The notes beneath the pieces are model-generated. The model had not been told where the DNA came from and searched no databases. It saw nothing but the letters and a program-made list of their open reading frames with translations. A DNA stretch of 64,000 nucleotides from Pyrenophora tritici-repentis (taxonomy: Eukaryota; Ascomycota; Dothideomycetes; Pleosporales; Pleosporaceae), in NCBI RefSeq assembly GCF_003171515.1, contig NC_089399.1, positions 4,154,001-4,218,000 on the forward strand, given 5' to 3'. Shown here in pieces: positions 38,492-49,387 of this stretch. Numbering within the stretch: position 1 is the first letter of the stretch; every line of letters begins with the position of its first letter. Both the position numbers and the translations under genes were made by a program.

Positions 38492-40417
38492 CTAACGCCT
38501 ACTCCAACATGGTCGTATTGAACAAGCGATGCCCCGTATCCGTCCCGCCCTTCCCTTGTATTTGTTCCCCGACACCCGCAACGCCACAACACTCAGATTC
38601 CGATCCTTTTCCAGGGCCTGCATCAGCGCGCTCCCGCTCTCCACGGCACCAGCCTGCACCACGCCCGCGACCACCACCACGCGCAGCGCCGGATGAAGCG
38701 CCCGCACGTCGGCCACAAACGCTAAAACCGACGCCCCAGAGTTTACCACCGAGTCCACAACCACCATGCAGCGCACCCCACGCATCTGACCCTCGACAAT
38801 GTCGGCGAAGTGCCGCGCGTGCGCGAACGAAGCATGCGGTAATGCGCGACTCACGCCGAAAGCCATAGACTCGCCGCCGCGCATCAGCGGCACAATTAGC
38901 GTGCTGCCTTCGAACCGCACGCGGTGCCCGTCAGTCGGCGTGCCCTGCACATGCAAAATGGCGTACTGTTCTGGGCCGAGCAGCGGCGCCACGTGCGCGA
39001 GCGTGAGGTAGTAGCCCATGTCTGCGTGAGCGGCGCGCAGCGCATGGCCCGTGAGCGCTGCGTCGCGCGTGGGCGTGGCGAGGAGGTGCGCGGTGGTCGG
39101 GTGGGCGAGTGTGAGATTGCGACGCGGGGCGAGGTCGATGGCATCCAGGGAGACAGAGGGCAGGACGGTGGACGCAGCGGGTCCCAGGACCTGGGCGAAT
39201 GTGTATCCGCGTGCGATCGCGGCGGTGAGCGCGGCGTCCATGGAGCAGCTGTCGCTGAAGACGACGTACGCTTCGTCTGCGCGCTGCAGCATGGGCATGT
39301 CGAGCGGGCTGTCACCAAAGGCAATTGCGCGGATTCGCTGCGCGTGCAGCAGGTCGACGATGTGGCCTTTCACTGCGCCCGTGACGACGTAGCCGTCGGA
39401 CAGGCGTCCGCCGCCGATAATGGAGACGTGGGAGAGGTCGGCGCGCGCAAGTACTTTCTCCCACACGTGGCGCAGCCCGCAGGTAACGAGCACGACACCG
39501 ACGTGTGGCTCTGTGGCCGCGCGCGCAAGCAGTGCCTTCATCTCGGGGTACATGTCGACGGTGGCGGCGACGCGGTCGCACAGCGCGTCGAAGCGTGGCG
39601 CCTCTTCTTCGTACAACAGCGCGGCCTGGCGGAACGAGTGGTACGAGTATGGCTGAGCTGTGAAGAGAGCTTTGAGCGGACAGGCCGGGAAGGTCGCAGC
39701 GAGTTCCCAGAACAGGGTGCCAGTGTCCTGCGGCGCGAGCGTCTTGTCTGCGTCGAAGAGCAGGACTTTTTCCAGGTCGTTCAGGTGCGGTAGGGCGAGG
39801 CCCAAGGCGCGCTCTACGTTGGCAAGATTCGCGGCTTCGGTGTGGCATTTTAAGTCCATGAGCAGAGTCGAGGCGTGGGCGAGGTAAGCCGCATTTGTAT
39901 CTCCTGGCTTTTCTCGCAGCGTCGTGAATATAATTCCCTTCTCTCTACAAATGGCGCGTAAGTCCTCCTTCTCCTTGTCCTGCCAGGACCGCAGTCCGTC
40001 CTCATCGACGACAACGCGGTGCCGTGTCAAATCTGCGCTGATGCGCTGCGCAATCACGCCTGGGGCCGTGTCGAGATAGACGATGTGAGTGTACGTCTGC
40101 CAGTCCTTCTCGACCGCGACCACGACGCCGGGGTTCCAGAACATGTAGTGCCCCGCGACGACAGCCGTTTCACCTCGGTCCAGACATGTCTGGGTGATGA
40201 GGGCAAGCGCGGCTTCGATTCTACTTTGCTTTGCAGCCGCATCGAGGAGCTTAAAGGAGTCAAGGCCGCCGGGCGTGACGTGCGCGAGCACCTCGCTGCC
40301 GTCATAGAAGGCGAAGCCTTGGGCCTGGAGTGCTATTTCGGTCTTGAGGTGGTTGAGTAGATACGACTTGCCGGAGCCGGATATGCCGTAGAGTCCGATG
40401 ATGGTTGGTTTGGCCAT
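38492..40417 (-). CDS. P-loop kinase / HAD hydrolase / uracil phosphoribosyltransferase fusion, 3' frameshift
   Basis: 641-residue frame from ATG 40417. Order: P-loop kinase-like domain (GLYGISGSGKSY, residues 8-19); HAD-like domain from about 215 (LLFDADKTL, VVLVTCGLRHVW, IAFGDSPLDMPML); uracil phosphoribosyltransferase-like domain from about 440 (LIVPLMRGGESMAFGVSRAL; MVVVDSVVNSGASVLAF, the PRPP loop). The fusion suggests a role in pyrimidine salvage. After SGNKYKG the frame runs into unrelated text. One base later in phase, the DNA reads GTDTGHRLFNTTMLE and stops at 38499-38501, the usual family C-terminus. So one G appears to be missing from a G-run near 38545-38550 (mutation or assembly error). 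Strong GC bias gives long antisense frames here. Confidence 0.85.
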   Translation of the reverse strand: MAKPTIIGLYGISGSGKSYLLNHLKTEIALQAQGFAFYDGSEVLAHVTPGGLDSFKLLDAAAKQSRIEAALALITQTCLDRGETAVVAGHYMFWNPGVVVAVEKDWQTYTHIVYLDTAPGVIAQRISADLTRHRVVVDEDGLRSWQDKEKEDLRAICREKGIIFTTLREKPGDTNAAYLAHASTLLMDLKCHTEAANLANVERALGLALPHLNDLEKVLLFDADKTLAPQDTGTLFWELAATFPACPLKALFTAQPYSYHSFRQAALLYEEEAPRFDALCDRVAATVDMYPEMKALLARAATEPHVGVVLVTCGLRHVWEKVLARADLSHVSIIGGGRLSDGYVVTGAVKGHIVDLLHAQRIRAIAFGDSPLDMPMLQRADEAYVVFSDSCSMDAALTAAIARGYTFAQVLGPAASTVLPSVSLDAIDLAPRRNLTLAHPTTAHLLATPTRDAALTGHALRAAHADMGYYLTLAHVAPLLGPEQYAILHVQGTPTDGHRVRFEGSTLIVPLMRGGESMAFGVSRALPHASFAHARHFADIVEGQMRGVRCMVVVDSVVNSGASVLAFVADVRALHPALRVVVVAGVVQAGAVESGSALMQALEKDRNLSVVALRVSGNKYKGRAGRIRGIACSIRPCWSRR

Positions 40418-40876
40418 TTCGAACGAAGTGGGCTTAACGCAGTAGAATAGAAGCGTAATGGTAGTTTCAATTTCATACTAGCATGGCCTTTATATACGCA
40501 TGTTCTGCGGAGTTTGCTGTAGCGCATCATGCGGATGGACGATGCGATTGCGAACTGTGTTTGTCGTTCTCAAAACAAACGCTACACGCCTAGGTTTTCA
40601 GCACGGAAACTTCAGGGTAACTTAGTCCAAGCCTGGCTTAACGTTGTCCGAAGCACTTCGAAATATAAGCCCGCAAAATCGCGGCGCTTAGCTGAAACGC
40701 CGCTGCTTGATTGACCTACGAGTATTTGCGATCTATGAGCACTTGCCTCCCTATTGGCTCAGCAAGGCGGAGTAATGCACTGAGCTTCCCGAGGACGATG
40801 TGATGACTCCTTCAAGTTTGAGTAACGGAGAGCAAGGCGAAGGTCTTTCTGTTGGGCCTTCTTCCCTGTTATATAA
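40418..40876. other. Upstream region of the UPRT-fusion gene, no gene seen
   Basis: Probably promoter of the gene at 38492-40417. No other feature recognised. Confidence 0.4.
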
Positions 40877-41029
40877 TGTAACGGTGTGAGGAGAGGAGGA
40901 GGACTGCGTTGCATTGTGTAGCTATGGAGGAACTGCAGCTATATAGGTGTGTGTGATGAGAAAGTGTGGTAGCGATAGCCGTACCCAACTCTCACCCAAG
41001 TCGGTCTTGGCAAGTCCTAAACCGTTACA
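40877..41029. repeat. Solo LTR (153 bp) with 5-bp target duplication
   Basis: Starts tgtaacggtgtgagg and ends cctaaaccgttaca. The 5-mer tataa flanks it on both sides (40872-40876 and 41030-41034). It is related to the solo LTR at 53930-54068. Confidence 0.82.
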
Positions 41030-41469
41030 TATAAACTGACGATCAAGCAGGCTCCATCAGCCAGCCAGACTTGTCAACAAACAAGTCAATCAAGTTTGAC
41101 GCCTTTGCTTAACCTGCTTGGTGCTCTAGGCTGGCCGAGCTTAGGTTGTTTGATTTGATAGCAGGCTACATAGCGGTTTGTACTGCTGTGCACTTGCCAC
41201 ATATTGATCTGTTATCGAGCAATTTGATTGTTCCGTTGCTTGTTAACAACTCCGCATATGTTTGTCGAGTAGTTGAGTTGGCTTTGTAATTGTGTTTGCT
41301 GTGTCGCCGAGACAAAAGAGACTACACGAACAAAAACGCAAATCTTCTCTTTGTCTTCGACAGGCACGGCACAGAAGTCAGTTCTGCACAACAAGTATAT
41401 GTAACCTCTTGACGGTCTCTTCTTTTCACCAGACCCCACTACATTCACTTCATTGCGAGTCCCAACATC
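41030..41469. other. Interval with an isolated hAT-type terminus
   Basis: At about 41066-41094 the sequence cagacttgtcaacaaacaag matches the hAT#1 end (cagacttgtcaacaatcaag) with one change. No partner end or transposase nearby, so it is probably a remnant. No gene seen. Confidence 0.5.
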
Positions 41470-42081
41470 ATGTCTTCCCACACTCTAGACTAATATGGCT
41501 TAGCCGAGCCACTTATGCTCAAGAAGATCGATTCCCTCTTCGCTTGTGGGGTCGGAGAACTCGTTTCCCTACCACAAATCGTCGTCGTTGATGATTAGTC
41601 TTCAGGAAAGAGCAGTGTGCTCGAAGGATTAATTAAAAAGCTACTGCCACGCGACAGCGGCCTTTGCACTCGGTTGGCTACGCAGATCATCTTTCGTAGA
41701 GAAGCACGAGAGCAGGCAGTTGTCTCCATCATTCCTGACCAGCATGCTTCGATCGAGCACAGCAACCGTGTAAAGGGTTGGGGGAGAACGATATCGTCGT
41801 TGGACTCTGACACATTCAAGGAGATTATGCAAGAGGTAGGTTTCCTTGTCGAGTATTGCATTTCTTTTGGCTAACGAGGGATAAGGCGCATGAGGAGATG
41901 GGCCTAGCAACAACGATGGGATCCCTAAGCCTACTTTCTCCAATGACGTTCTACGTTTGGAAATCTCTGGCCCTGAACAGGAGCATCTCAGTGTCATCGA
42001 CGTTCCAGGGATCTTCAAGAGCACCACCGAGGGCGTGACTACTAAGGCGGACATCCAGCTCGTGAGGAACATGGTGAAAGG
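41470..42081 (+). pseudogene. Dynamin-family GTPase fragment, decayed and truncated
   Basis: From ATG 41470 it encodes the start of a dynamin-like GTPase. Seen blocks: the P-loop region as VVDD-stop-SSGKSSVLEGL, where family members have GDQSSGKS; LPRDSGLCTRLATQI; and, in a shifted frame, LRLEISGPEQEHLSVIDVPG (switch motif DVPG) and KADIQLVRNMVKG. Intron 41836-41885 (GTAGGT, GGCTAAC, AAG) is still recognisable. Stops: TAA 41491-41493 (Q expected), TAG 41596-41598 (Q expected), plus the G-to-D change in the P-loop, all RIP-type transitions. One base is missing near 41908. hAT#2 interrupts it at 42082 and the rest of the gene is not in the window. Confidence 0.8.
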
Positions 42082-43133
42082 CACAGATGTCAATGAGCAA
42101 GCTGAGCGAGCTCAGCCAATTGGCTTGCTCAGCCAATTGAGCGGAGGCCAGCAGCTCGCTCGGCTCGCTCGGATTGGCTGAAACAGGGCTGTCAGCTCGC
42201 TCGGCTTGATGGGCTCAGTCCCGATTAGGAAAGTTATATAGAAACCTTGGTGTTGAGTTTCTCAGCTAATATCCCACTTATGTACACCGTATTTCGCGTC
42301 CATCTCCTCATCGCTGATAACCCCCTTTACAGGCACCTCACCACTGCCAAATCCAGCTCTTATCCATCGTCGATCGCACTGTATTGCTGCTAGAAGTTGC
42401 GGAGAAATGCTGCGCCGACGGGGCTCGAGGAGGTCACCCAGCTCGCTGAATAAGCGCTCACACTCACAGCTTGAGCCTGGGATTGATAGCATGTCGATAG
42501 CAAATTTGCTAAGGCTAGGGTGGCGATCGCGGAGTTCTACCCAGTATTTTATAGGGTCGACGCCCTCGCCAGCGATCGGTTCGCTGCGTTTCCAAGCCTC
42601 ATATTCATCTTCCTCGTTCTCCGTAAGCCCTGCAGGCTCAATAAAGTTGTTGATAAAGTTGCCGCGATTTCTGGAGCATTAACGCGTGTTCTTTTTGCTG
42701 GCATTATAGCAACGGCGAGGTAGATAGTAGCTGCAAATAGAGACGCGTTGATGGAGTATAGATGAGTGTGGTGGGTGATAAGTAGTAAGTGAAGTGTCGC
42801 AAAAGGAGAATATTGTTGCCAGGCGGTTAGCCGGAAATTTAGTAGCTTATTTGCTAGAAATATAGCAAAAAAGAGTGTATTTTATGTTATAACTAGGTTT
42901 CGAACTTACGCACTACACCTAAAAATCATCGTGAGATTGCCCCTCCACCAAGTCCTTCAGCCCCAAGTTTCCAACCGCCCCATCTAACCAAGCTAAGCAA
43001 GCTGACTGAGCGAGCGCCTATCCCTAAGCTCGCTCGGCTTGCAAGCGCGCATTGCGCGCTCAGCTCATTCGGCTTGGTCAAAACGTCCAAGCCGAGCGAG
43101 CTGAGCGAGCCGGCTCGCTCGTTGACAAGTATG
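42082..43133 (-). mobile_element. hAT#2a: internally deleted hAT element
   Basis: Left end cacagatgtcaatgagc; right end, inverted, catacttgtcaacgagcg. It keeps the transposase C-terminus (42262-42670: SSCECERLFSELGDLLEPRR, preceded by DPIKYWVELRDRHPSLSKF) fused at about 42665 directly to the first codons and 5' flank of the same gene (42670-43133). Subterminal motif gctcgctcgg is repeated at both ends. No matching 8-bp duplication: the left flank gtgaaagg and the right flank ctcgctag differ. Confidence 0.78.
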
Positions 43134-44016
43134 CTCGCTAGCGATCGGTTCGCTGCGTTTCCAAGCCTCATATTCATCCTCCTCGTTCTCCGTAAGCCCT
43201 GCAGGCTCAATAAAGCTGTTGATAGCGTCGTCTATATCATTGTGCCTGACTTTGGGGCGTAAGCGCGGCTTCGGTAAGCTTTTGTACTCCGCCCACAAAT
43301 GTTGAAACTTGCGGTTGCTGCTCTCTAGCCAATCAGGCTTATCCGCCCACGCTGCGTCAAGGTAGCTTTTGTAGCGAGGATGAAGGATTGTAGCAGCATA
43401 GTAAGCTGGCGAGAGGTCGAGCTTGTTGTAGTACTCGCGGGCTTTAACTAGGGCAGCGCGGAGGTTGATAGCAAGGTGGTCTTCGGGTGACTCTGTATGC
43501 TCATCGTGAATGACGTCTTCATAGCTTTGCAAGCGGTCCTCATAGACTCCAAGTAAGTATTCAAATACTGGAATAACCTCAGCGATTGCTCCAAAAGCAC
43601 CGCTTTTGCCGCGGCCTTCAAGCCGTTTTGTAGCTTGTTTCAGTGGCCTGAGCACATCAATATACTCAGCAATCACCTGCCAGTCATGGGCATTGATCCC
43701 ATCAGACCTCATCCAATCCGGCGCTGCAGGCAGCTTGTTGTTACGACTTCGGGCGTACGCGTCTTCAGTTTCAATCTTCTGAATATGGTAGTTGGCGTAC
43801 CCATTAACCGCTAATTGCAACTCAACAGCGCGCTCAAAACACGAAACGTAAGAGTTCCAGCGAGTAACAACTGGCTTGACGGGCTCCTTGATTTTGTGCT
43901 GTTCTGTTGGCGCGTTGACAGGCTGGTCCCTAATAGCGAGCTTCTGATACTTCTCAAAAAGAGCGTACTGTTGTGGTGTTTTGATGTAGTTGATAACCGC
44001 GAGAAGCACTCCTAAT

Positions 44017-44178
44017 CACAGTCCGCAACAATCAATTAAGTGGGTCCTAGAAGGTTCAGATTGGATTGATTGATTACCGCTTTAAGCCTAGTAGTTACCT
44101 ATAGGAGTTTAAGCCCTACCTAGATAGGTAAGTGGGTCTAGGAGAGTGACCGGATTGAATTGATTGTTGCGGAGTCTA
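44017..44178 (+). mobile_element. 162-bp hAT-type MITE, copy 1
   Basis: Ends cacagtccgcaacaatcaat and, inverted, tagactccgcaacaatcaat. Perfect 8-bp duplication ctcctaat at 44009-44016 and 44179-44186. Sequence appears identical to the other three copies. Inserted in the hAT#2b transposase. Confidence 0.95.
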
Positions 44179-44850
44179 CTCCTAATGGTCCATCGCCTCG
44201 CCAAGTAGCCATGTTCTCAGCTTCGTTCACGCGCTCAGTCTCCTCGTTGTCGTAGGACTCTTTCTCCTCACCCCAGAGTAGCATCTGGCCAATGAGATTA
44301 AGCGTATGAGGACCGCAGCGAAGGCGACGCTCGGTAGCGCTGAAGCCCATCTGCAAGGCGAGAGTGTTGATCGTGGTGTTGTTGTTATGTGCGTTGTCGA
44401 GGACGAAGTAACCGAGCTTGCCCACAGTGATTTCGAACTGCTTGAATATTGCCATCACGACCTCAGCCATGGCCTCGCCGGTGTGGGCACCTGTCAGTTG
44501 TGGGAGCGCAATAGGCAAGTCCCTGAGCTCGCCAGAGCTATCAACGTAGTGGGCGACGATACCTAAGTAACCGCGCTTGCCACCTTTTGTCGTCCATCCG
44601 TCAAAGCTTATATGGACTTTGCTCATTGATTCTGAAAGGCTTGCGACAACCTTTGGTAACAGGTAGTTGTACAGGCGTATAACGTATCGTGAGACGCTGT
44701 TATGAGATGCCCACAGGGCTCGTTCTGCCTCTACGCTAGCTAATTGTATCATATTGCGAAAAGACGATGATTCGAATTGTGAGAGTGGGAGGTTGTTTTC
44801 GACGAGCCAGGTGACGGCCGCAAGCCTAAACTCTTGTATATTGAAGTTGG

Positions 44851-45012
44851 TAGACTCCGCAACAATCAATTCAATCCGGTCACTCTCCTAGACCCACTTA
44901 CCTATCTAGGTAGGGCTTAAACTCCTATAGGTAACTACTAGGCTTAAAGCGGTAATCAATCAATCCAATCTGAACCTTCTAGGACCCACTTAATTGATTG
45001 TTGCGGACTGTG
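44851..45012 (-). mobile_element. 162-bp hAT-type MITE, copy 2
   Basis: Opposite orientation to copy 1, same length and sequence. Duplication gaagttgg at 44843-44850 and 45013-45020. Inserted in the hAT#2b transposase. Confidence 0.95.
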
Positions 45013-46131
45013 GAAGTTGGTAAGCTCGTTGGCAACAGCCTGAGAGCAGCCCTTCTGAAGGGCGCGTTCGAGGAGAGTTTCTTTCCGAGGAGCGACGGTA
45101 GTGCGCTTACTTGGAGGCTTCAAGCCATGACCTTTCTTGTCTTCTCCGAGATGACGTGCTGGCGCTGATGGAGACTGCGAGACGTCATGTATGCCACGGC
45201 CAACAGTAGTGAACTTGTGCTTATAGCAATAGTGGCAGATCCACGTGACTTTTGCGACGTTGCTGCGCAAGGCGATGCGATAGCCATGGCTGTATACCCA
45301 GCTTGCTCGGTTCGAAAGTGATGTGGGCGGCTTGCAGTGCTTTGGGTAGCGACTCCAATTAAAGCCGTCGTATTTGTCCTCTACCCATACGAAACCCTCG
45401 TCGACAGCCTCGCTAGCTGCTCCTGAAGCTGCAACAGTGGCATGCTCGCTGCCCTCAGGTGGTGGGATGATTGTCTCTTCGGCGCGCGACTCTCGGAGGG
45501 TCGCTTCAAAATTTGGTGCTTGTGGCGCGGCGACGAGAGCTTGACGCGGCGACAGCGGTGGAGGAGGTGGAGATGGTGAGAATGGCCGAGTATCGACTAG
45601 CACAGGTTGGCTGGCAGTCCCGCGATGACGCGCTGCGACTCTAGGGCGCTTCGAAGTTGTCGCGATTTCTAGAGCATTAACGCGTGTTCTTTTTGCTGGC
45701 ATTATAGCAACGGCGAGGTAGATAATAGCTGCAAATAGAGACGCGTTGATGGAGTATAGGTGAGTGTGGTGGGTGATAAGTAGTAAGTGAAGTGTCGCAG
45801 AAGGAGAATATTGTTGCCAGGCCGTTAGCCGGAAATTTAGTAGCTTATTTGCTAGAAATATAGCAAAAAAGAGTGTATTTTAGGTTATAACTAGGTTTCG
45901 AACTTACGCACTACACCTAAAAATCATCGTGAGATTGCCCCTCCACCAAGTCCTTCAGCCCCAAGTTTCCAACCGCCCCATCCAACCAAGCTAAGCAAGC
46001 TGACTGAGCGAGCGCCTATCCCTAAGCTCGCTCGGCTTGCAAGCGCGCACTGCGCGCTCAGCTCATTCGGCTTGGTCAAAACGTCCAAGCCGAGCGAGCT
46101 GAGCGAGCCGGCTCGCTCGTTGACAAGTATG

Positions 46132-46985
46132 GTTGTCTCTCTCTGGGATTGACTTAACAATAGTATATAGTTGTCTATGCTGGTTTGGCTTTTTGTAGCT
46201 AGCTTTGTCTGTATTTGTGATCCTTGTAATTGCTTTCTGGATTGGGTGGTTGCTAGATAGCTGGTGTGCTCTAGACGCATACTTTCGGTTGTTGGTGTTG
46301 AGTCTAATTGCAGGTGACGTAAGTCCGGATTCAATGATTGTTGGTAGAGATGTTGACGTTCTGAACACTCCAATTATCTTTCTACACGCTAGGTTGTGCA
46401 GTGATTGTAGGAGGCTAGTGGCGTGGCTTTGGTTCTTCCAGTATATTTGTGATCCGTAGTCTGCAACGCTTGTGACGCAGGCTAGGTATAGTTGTCGTAC
46501 TGCTTTTGGGGAGAGTCCTCTTTCGATGTTGGCTAGTCTCCCTAGCCTATGAAATGCTTTTGTTGCTTGGCTTACGCGTGTAGCAATATGTTCCTTGAAG
46601 GACAGTCTATTGTCTATGTGGATGCCTAGCCATTTGATTGTGTCTTTCGGTTCTACAATGGTGTTGTCTGGGAGCTGTAGGCTTCTCTCTTTTCTCTCTT
46701 TCTTAGCGGTAAAGTGAATGAGCTCTGTCTTAGCTATATCGAACATAATCGCTAAGTTTTTCCCTCGGTGAGATAGTAGGCGGACTTGCTGTTCTAGTAT
46801 TTTGACGTTTTTCTTTAGAGATGTTGAGGATGTCGATAGAGATAGGTCGTCAATATAGGATAGGTTGAAGCTTTGTAGTCCTGGTCTTAGCGCATTCTTT
46901 GCCAGCCAGCGCCGTGACATGCAGGCAGCATTCCAAGAACCAGTCATTATTAGATCGATTGACCAGCTATATCGCCTATTTTGCA
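46132..46985 (-). pseudogene. LINE-type reverse transcriptase fragment
   Basis: Minus-strand frame (46947 down to the hAT#2b end) with the non-LTR reverse transcriptase catalytic box SYIDDLSLSTSS, then ELIHFTAKKERKER, KWLGIHIDNRLSFKEHI, RQLYLACVTSVADYGSQIYW, text typical of Tad/I-like LINE pol. Endonuclease, the upstream RT fingers and the C-terminus are missing. It is cut on the right near 46985 and on the left by hAT#2b. Confidence 0.82.
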
Positions 46986-47086
46986 GCGGACATCTAGCGC
47001 TAAGCTATGTATAGAAGGTAGGGCTCTTCAAAACCGCCGCGCACCTACGTGTAGGGGTGAAGCCGCAATCGCTAATGACTGTGAGA

Positions 47087-48676
47087 TTACTGTTTCTTAA
47101 CTACTTGGAAACCATCAGAGTGCTTAGCAGGCCTAAAAACTGCATAGAGAAGTGCAACAGTCTGCAATATACCGCCCAACCAAGAGTACCAAATGTTTAA
47201 CAATTGGTTCCAGACCATCCTAGACTTCCCTACCCTAGCATCTAGGTCTGAAAGGAATGTTGAGATCATCAGAGTAAAGATCGTGTTACCGTTATAAGCG
47301 TCCAACCAAACATATACCCACCTATCTGCATCTACCAGTCCGAATGGCGTCATGATAAAGATAACAGATTCTAAAGTTGCTAAAAGCCAAAGAACTAACA
47401 AGCCATAAGTTAGCAAAGCTTAAGTAGAGTAGGAAGGAACACTAGAAGACTAGAAACTTACAAGCATTCGCTTTCCCAAAAAACCCTATCTTGACCATAC
47501 CACAAAACCACCTTCTCCTCTGCTTTAAGAGGTCCATATATGACCAGTTACTCTGCTCTCGTGCGACGCTTGGTATGAAACCTCCCCCCATTCCATAGTC
47601 CCACCACGCCCGATTAGCAAACCAGAAATCTTCTGCGAGACAATCTGTGTCCCAACTAACTGCATTCTCTACTCTCCCGCTAGTAAGTAGGAAAGAGCCA
47701 TGGCATCCCCACAAAGGCACATGGATATGTCCGTGCTGGAACGCAAATCGACCTAAATCGTCACGAAACCGAATAATCTCTGAAAACGTAAGCGCCGAGT
47801 TGTTCCAGTAGTTTATAGTGTTGTATAAGATAATTCCTTGTCCCCATTCATATGCTGGTTCTCGTTCAATAAAACCAATGCATGCTAGTACACAATGCCT
47901 GTCCACAGCTGTTTCTTCGTCAAGGTGCAAGACCCAGTCCGTATCCGTTAATTGTTGATTGATGCGGAAGTATTCCAATGCGCGAGCCTTGTACTTGGCT
48001 GTAGGAGGGGAGAAAGACTTAGGTACAACAACAATTTTGACACCAAGTTCGAGAGATGCGACCGAGGAGCCTTCGTCGGTAAGGACTATGAAGGTAATGC
48101 GCGAGCTGAGGCTTTGGATATGGCGCATAGTAGCAGCTGAGCGTTTGACAGTCTCTCTGTTCGTGCCTTTGGTAACCAGAGTAATGTATAGATTATCCCA
48201 ATGTCGAACCTTGGGCTTGCTGACAGTGGCAAGATTGAGTGGGACTAATGTTGAGAGTAGCGCGATGAATCCAGGTGTAACGACTACCAAACAGAAACAC
48301 GTGTGTAAGATTTGTCTCCAAGTTCCAGAAGCAATCGGCACGATCCAAATACCATATCTATTTCCAATGGCTTGCTTTAATGGCTGTACTGTTTGTAAAG
48401 TTAGGAAGTAGATCCTAAATTATGAGATGCTCACTTACTGATGAAGCAATAAAACATGAAACTTGCTAGGTGAATTACGCTATTGTGCGCAAGAATTTGC
48501 ATAAGCTGTCGTGTAGCTTTATCGCCAGGCTGAGAAGCTACGATTTGTGATCGGTAGCGAATCCAGCGATAGCCGTACACCATGATAACAATGCCGAAAA
48601 TGGCCTTGCCTACCCAGAGTGACCTATCATAAATTGGTGAGGTCAGGGCATCAACATTGCTCTTGAAGAAAGACAT
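47087..48676 (-). CDS. Membrane glycosyltransferase, GT2-like (egghead/beta-mannosyltransferase type), 3 exons
   Basis: Exons 48676-48439, 48388-47462 and 47394-47087; introns 48389-48438 (GTAAGT..CCTAAC..CAG) and 47395-47461 (GTAAGT..GCTAAC..TAG) restore one 490-residue frame. The N-terminal hydrophobic segments (AIFGIVIMVYGYRW; HLASFMFYCFI) and ILHTCFCLVVVTPGFIALL are membrane spans. The catalytic part has WVLHLDEETAV (acidic DxD-like), LAEDFWFANRAW and LLKQRRRWFCGM (QxxRW). C-terminal spans include LLVLWLLATLESVIFIM. The order matches inverting GT2 enzymes that transfer a sugar at the secretory membrane; donor and acceptor are not deducible. No stops or frameshifts, so this is a credible host gene. 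Confidence 0.87.
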
Positions 48677-48938
48677 TGACTACAAGAATGTAGGAATAGT
48701 CGCGTTATATAAAACAAGCTAATAGAGTTAACCTATGTAAAATAGATGAGTCGTTTACAACGTCCCAAGGGATAGAAGGTATTAATTAATAATTACCAAC
48801 ACGTAGTGCTTTGTACGATCGCTGTTCACGTGCTCGGGGAATTGACCTAATTTGGCATAGTGGCATCCCCTTTGCTAAGGGGAGACAAAAAATTTGACTA
48901 GCATCTTCGTATACATACGACATGGACCAGAAGGGCTT
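48677..48938. other. Upstream region of the glycosyltransferase
   Basis: Likely promoter and 5' untranslated region. No motif assigned. Confidence 0.35.
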
Positions 48939-49043
48939 CCTTATCCGATCCGTCACGGTCCTTATTCGATCCGTCACGGTCCTTCTTCGATCCGTCACGG
49001 TCCTTATCTAATCCATCACGGTCTTTATTCGATCTGTCGCGGC
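48939..49043 (+). repeat. 21-bp minisatellite, five units
   Basis: Tandem units of the type ccttattcgatccgtcacgg plus t. Units 1-3 differ by one or two bases; units 4-5 show more C-to-T changes. No reading-frame purpose apparent. Confidence 0.9.
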
Positions 49044-49103
49044 CTTAACACCAAGGGCAGTGCTGGCAGGGATATGAGAAATACGAGGGATCCGGATATC
49101 CCG

Positions 49104-49125
49104 TATTGCCGATATATCGGCAATA
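49104..49125. repeat. 22-bp perfect palindrome
   Basis: Centre gatatatc flanked by tattgcc and ggcaata. It lies just beyond the minisatellite and may be a small hairpin or protein-binding site. Confidence 0.9.
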
Positions 49126-49387
49126 TGTATCCCCGTGTCAGAATATGGGCATATTTTGGGTGGTGGACAAAATCCGGGTGTTCGGAGCTGTGGATTCTGT
49201 GGATCAGTTAAATTAGTCAGCACGCACAATCCACCGCGACCCAACTGATCGAACAGCGTTGGACAACAGAACAACTCGACATCAGACCAGAGATATACAA
49301 TCGATCCCCATCATATTATTATACTATTATCCCCGTCTTTGATAACCCATCACAATCTGACACTAGAATAGTACTAATAGCACTAGT

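Larger units (their letters stand above)
43140..45702 (-). pseudogene. hAT#2b transposase split by two MITEs, C-terminus missing
   Basis: ATG 45702 (MPAKRTRVNALE). BED-type finger (WICHYCYKHK..HLGEDKKGHG), then the first MITE at 45012-44851. Core: SFDGWTTKGGKRG, YFVLDNAHNNN, RLRCGPHTLNL, then the second MITE at 44178-44017, then KPVVTRWNSYVSCF and LEGRGKSGAFG. Each MITE plus duplicated target adds 170 bp, and the frame shifts match that exactly, so the gene was continuous before the insertions. The C-terminal dimerisation block is absent here but present in hAT#2a. Confidence 0.82.
43134..46131 (-). mobile_element. hAT#2b: hAT element lacking its 3' end, hit by two MITEs
   Basis: Right end (catacttgtcaacgagcg, inverted) is present at 46119-46131, but the left part is missing: the frame breaks at KRSEPIAS where it abuts the right end of hAT#2a. 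42680-43133 and 45660-46131 are almost identical 5' flanks of the same family. Two 162-bp MITEs (44017-44178 and 44851-45012) split the gene. The right flank gttgtctc falls in LINE sequence and has no partner. Confidence 0.78.

Noticed and set aside
38924..39793. 289-codon plus-strand open frame
   Set aside because: Antisense to the GC-rich UPRT-fusion gene, which has clear domain motifs on the minus strand.
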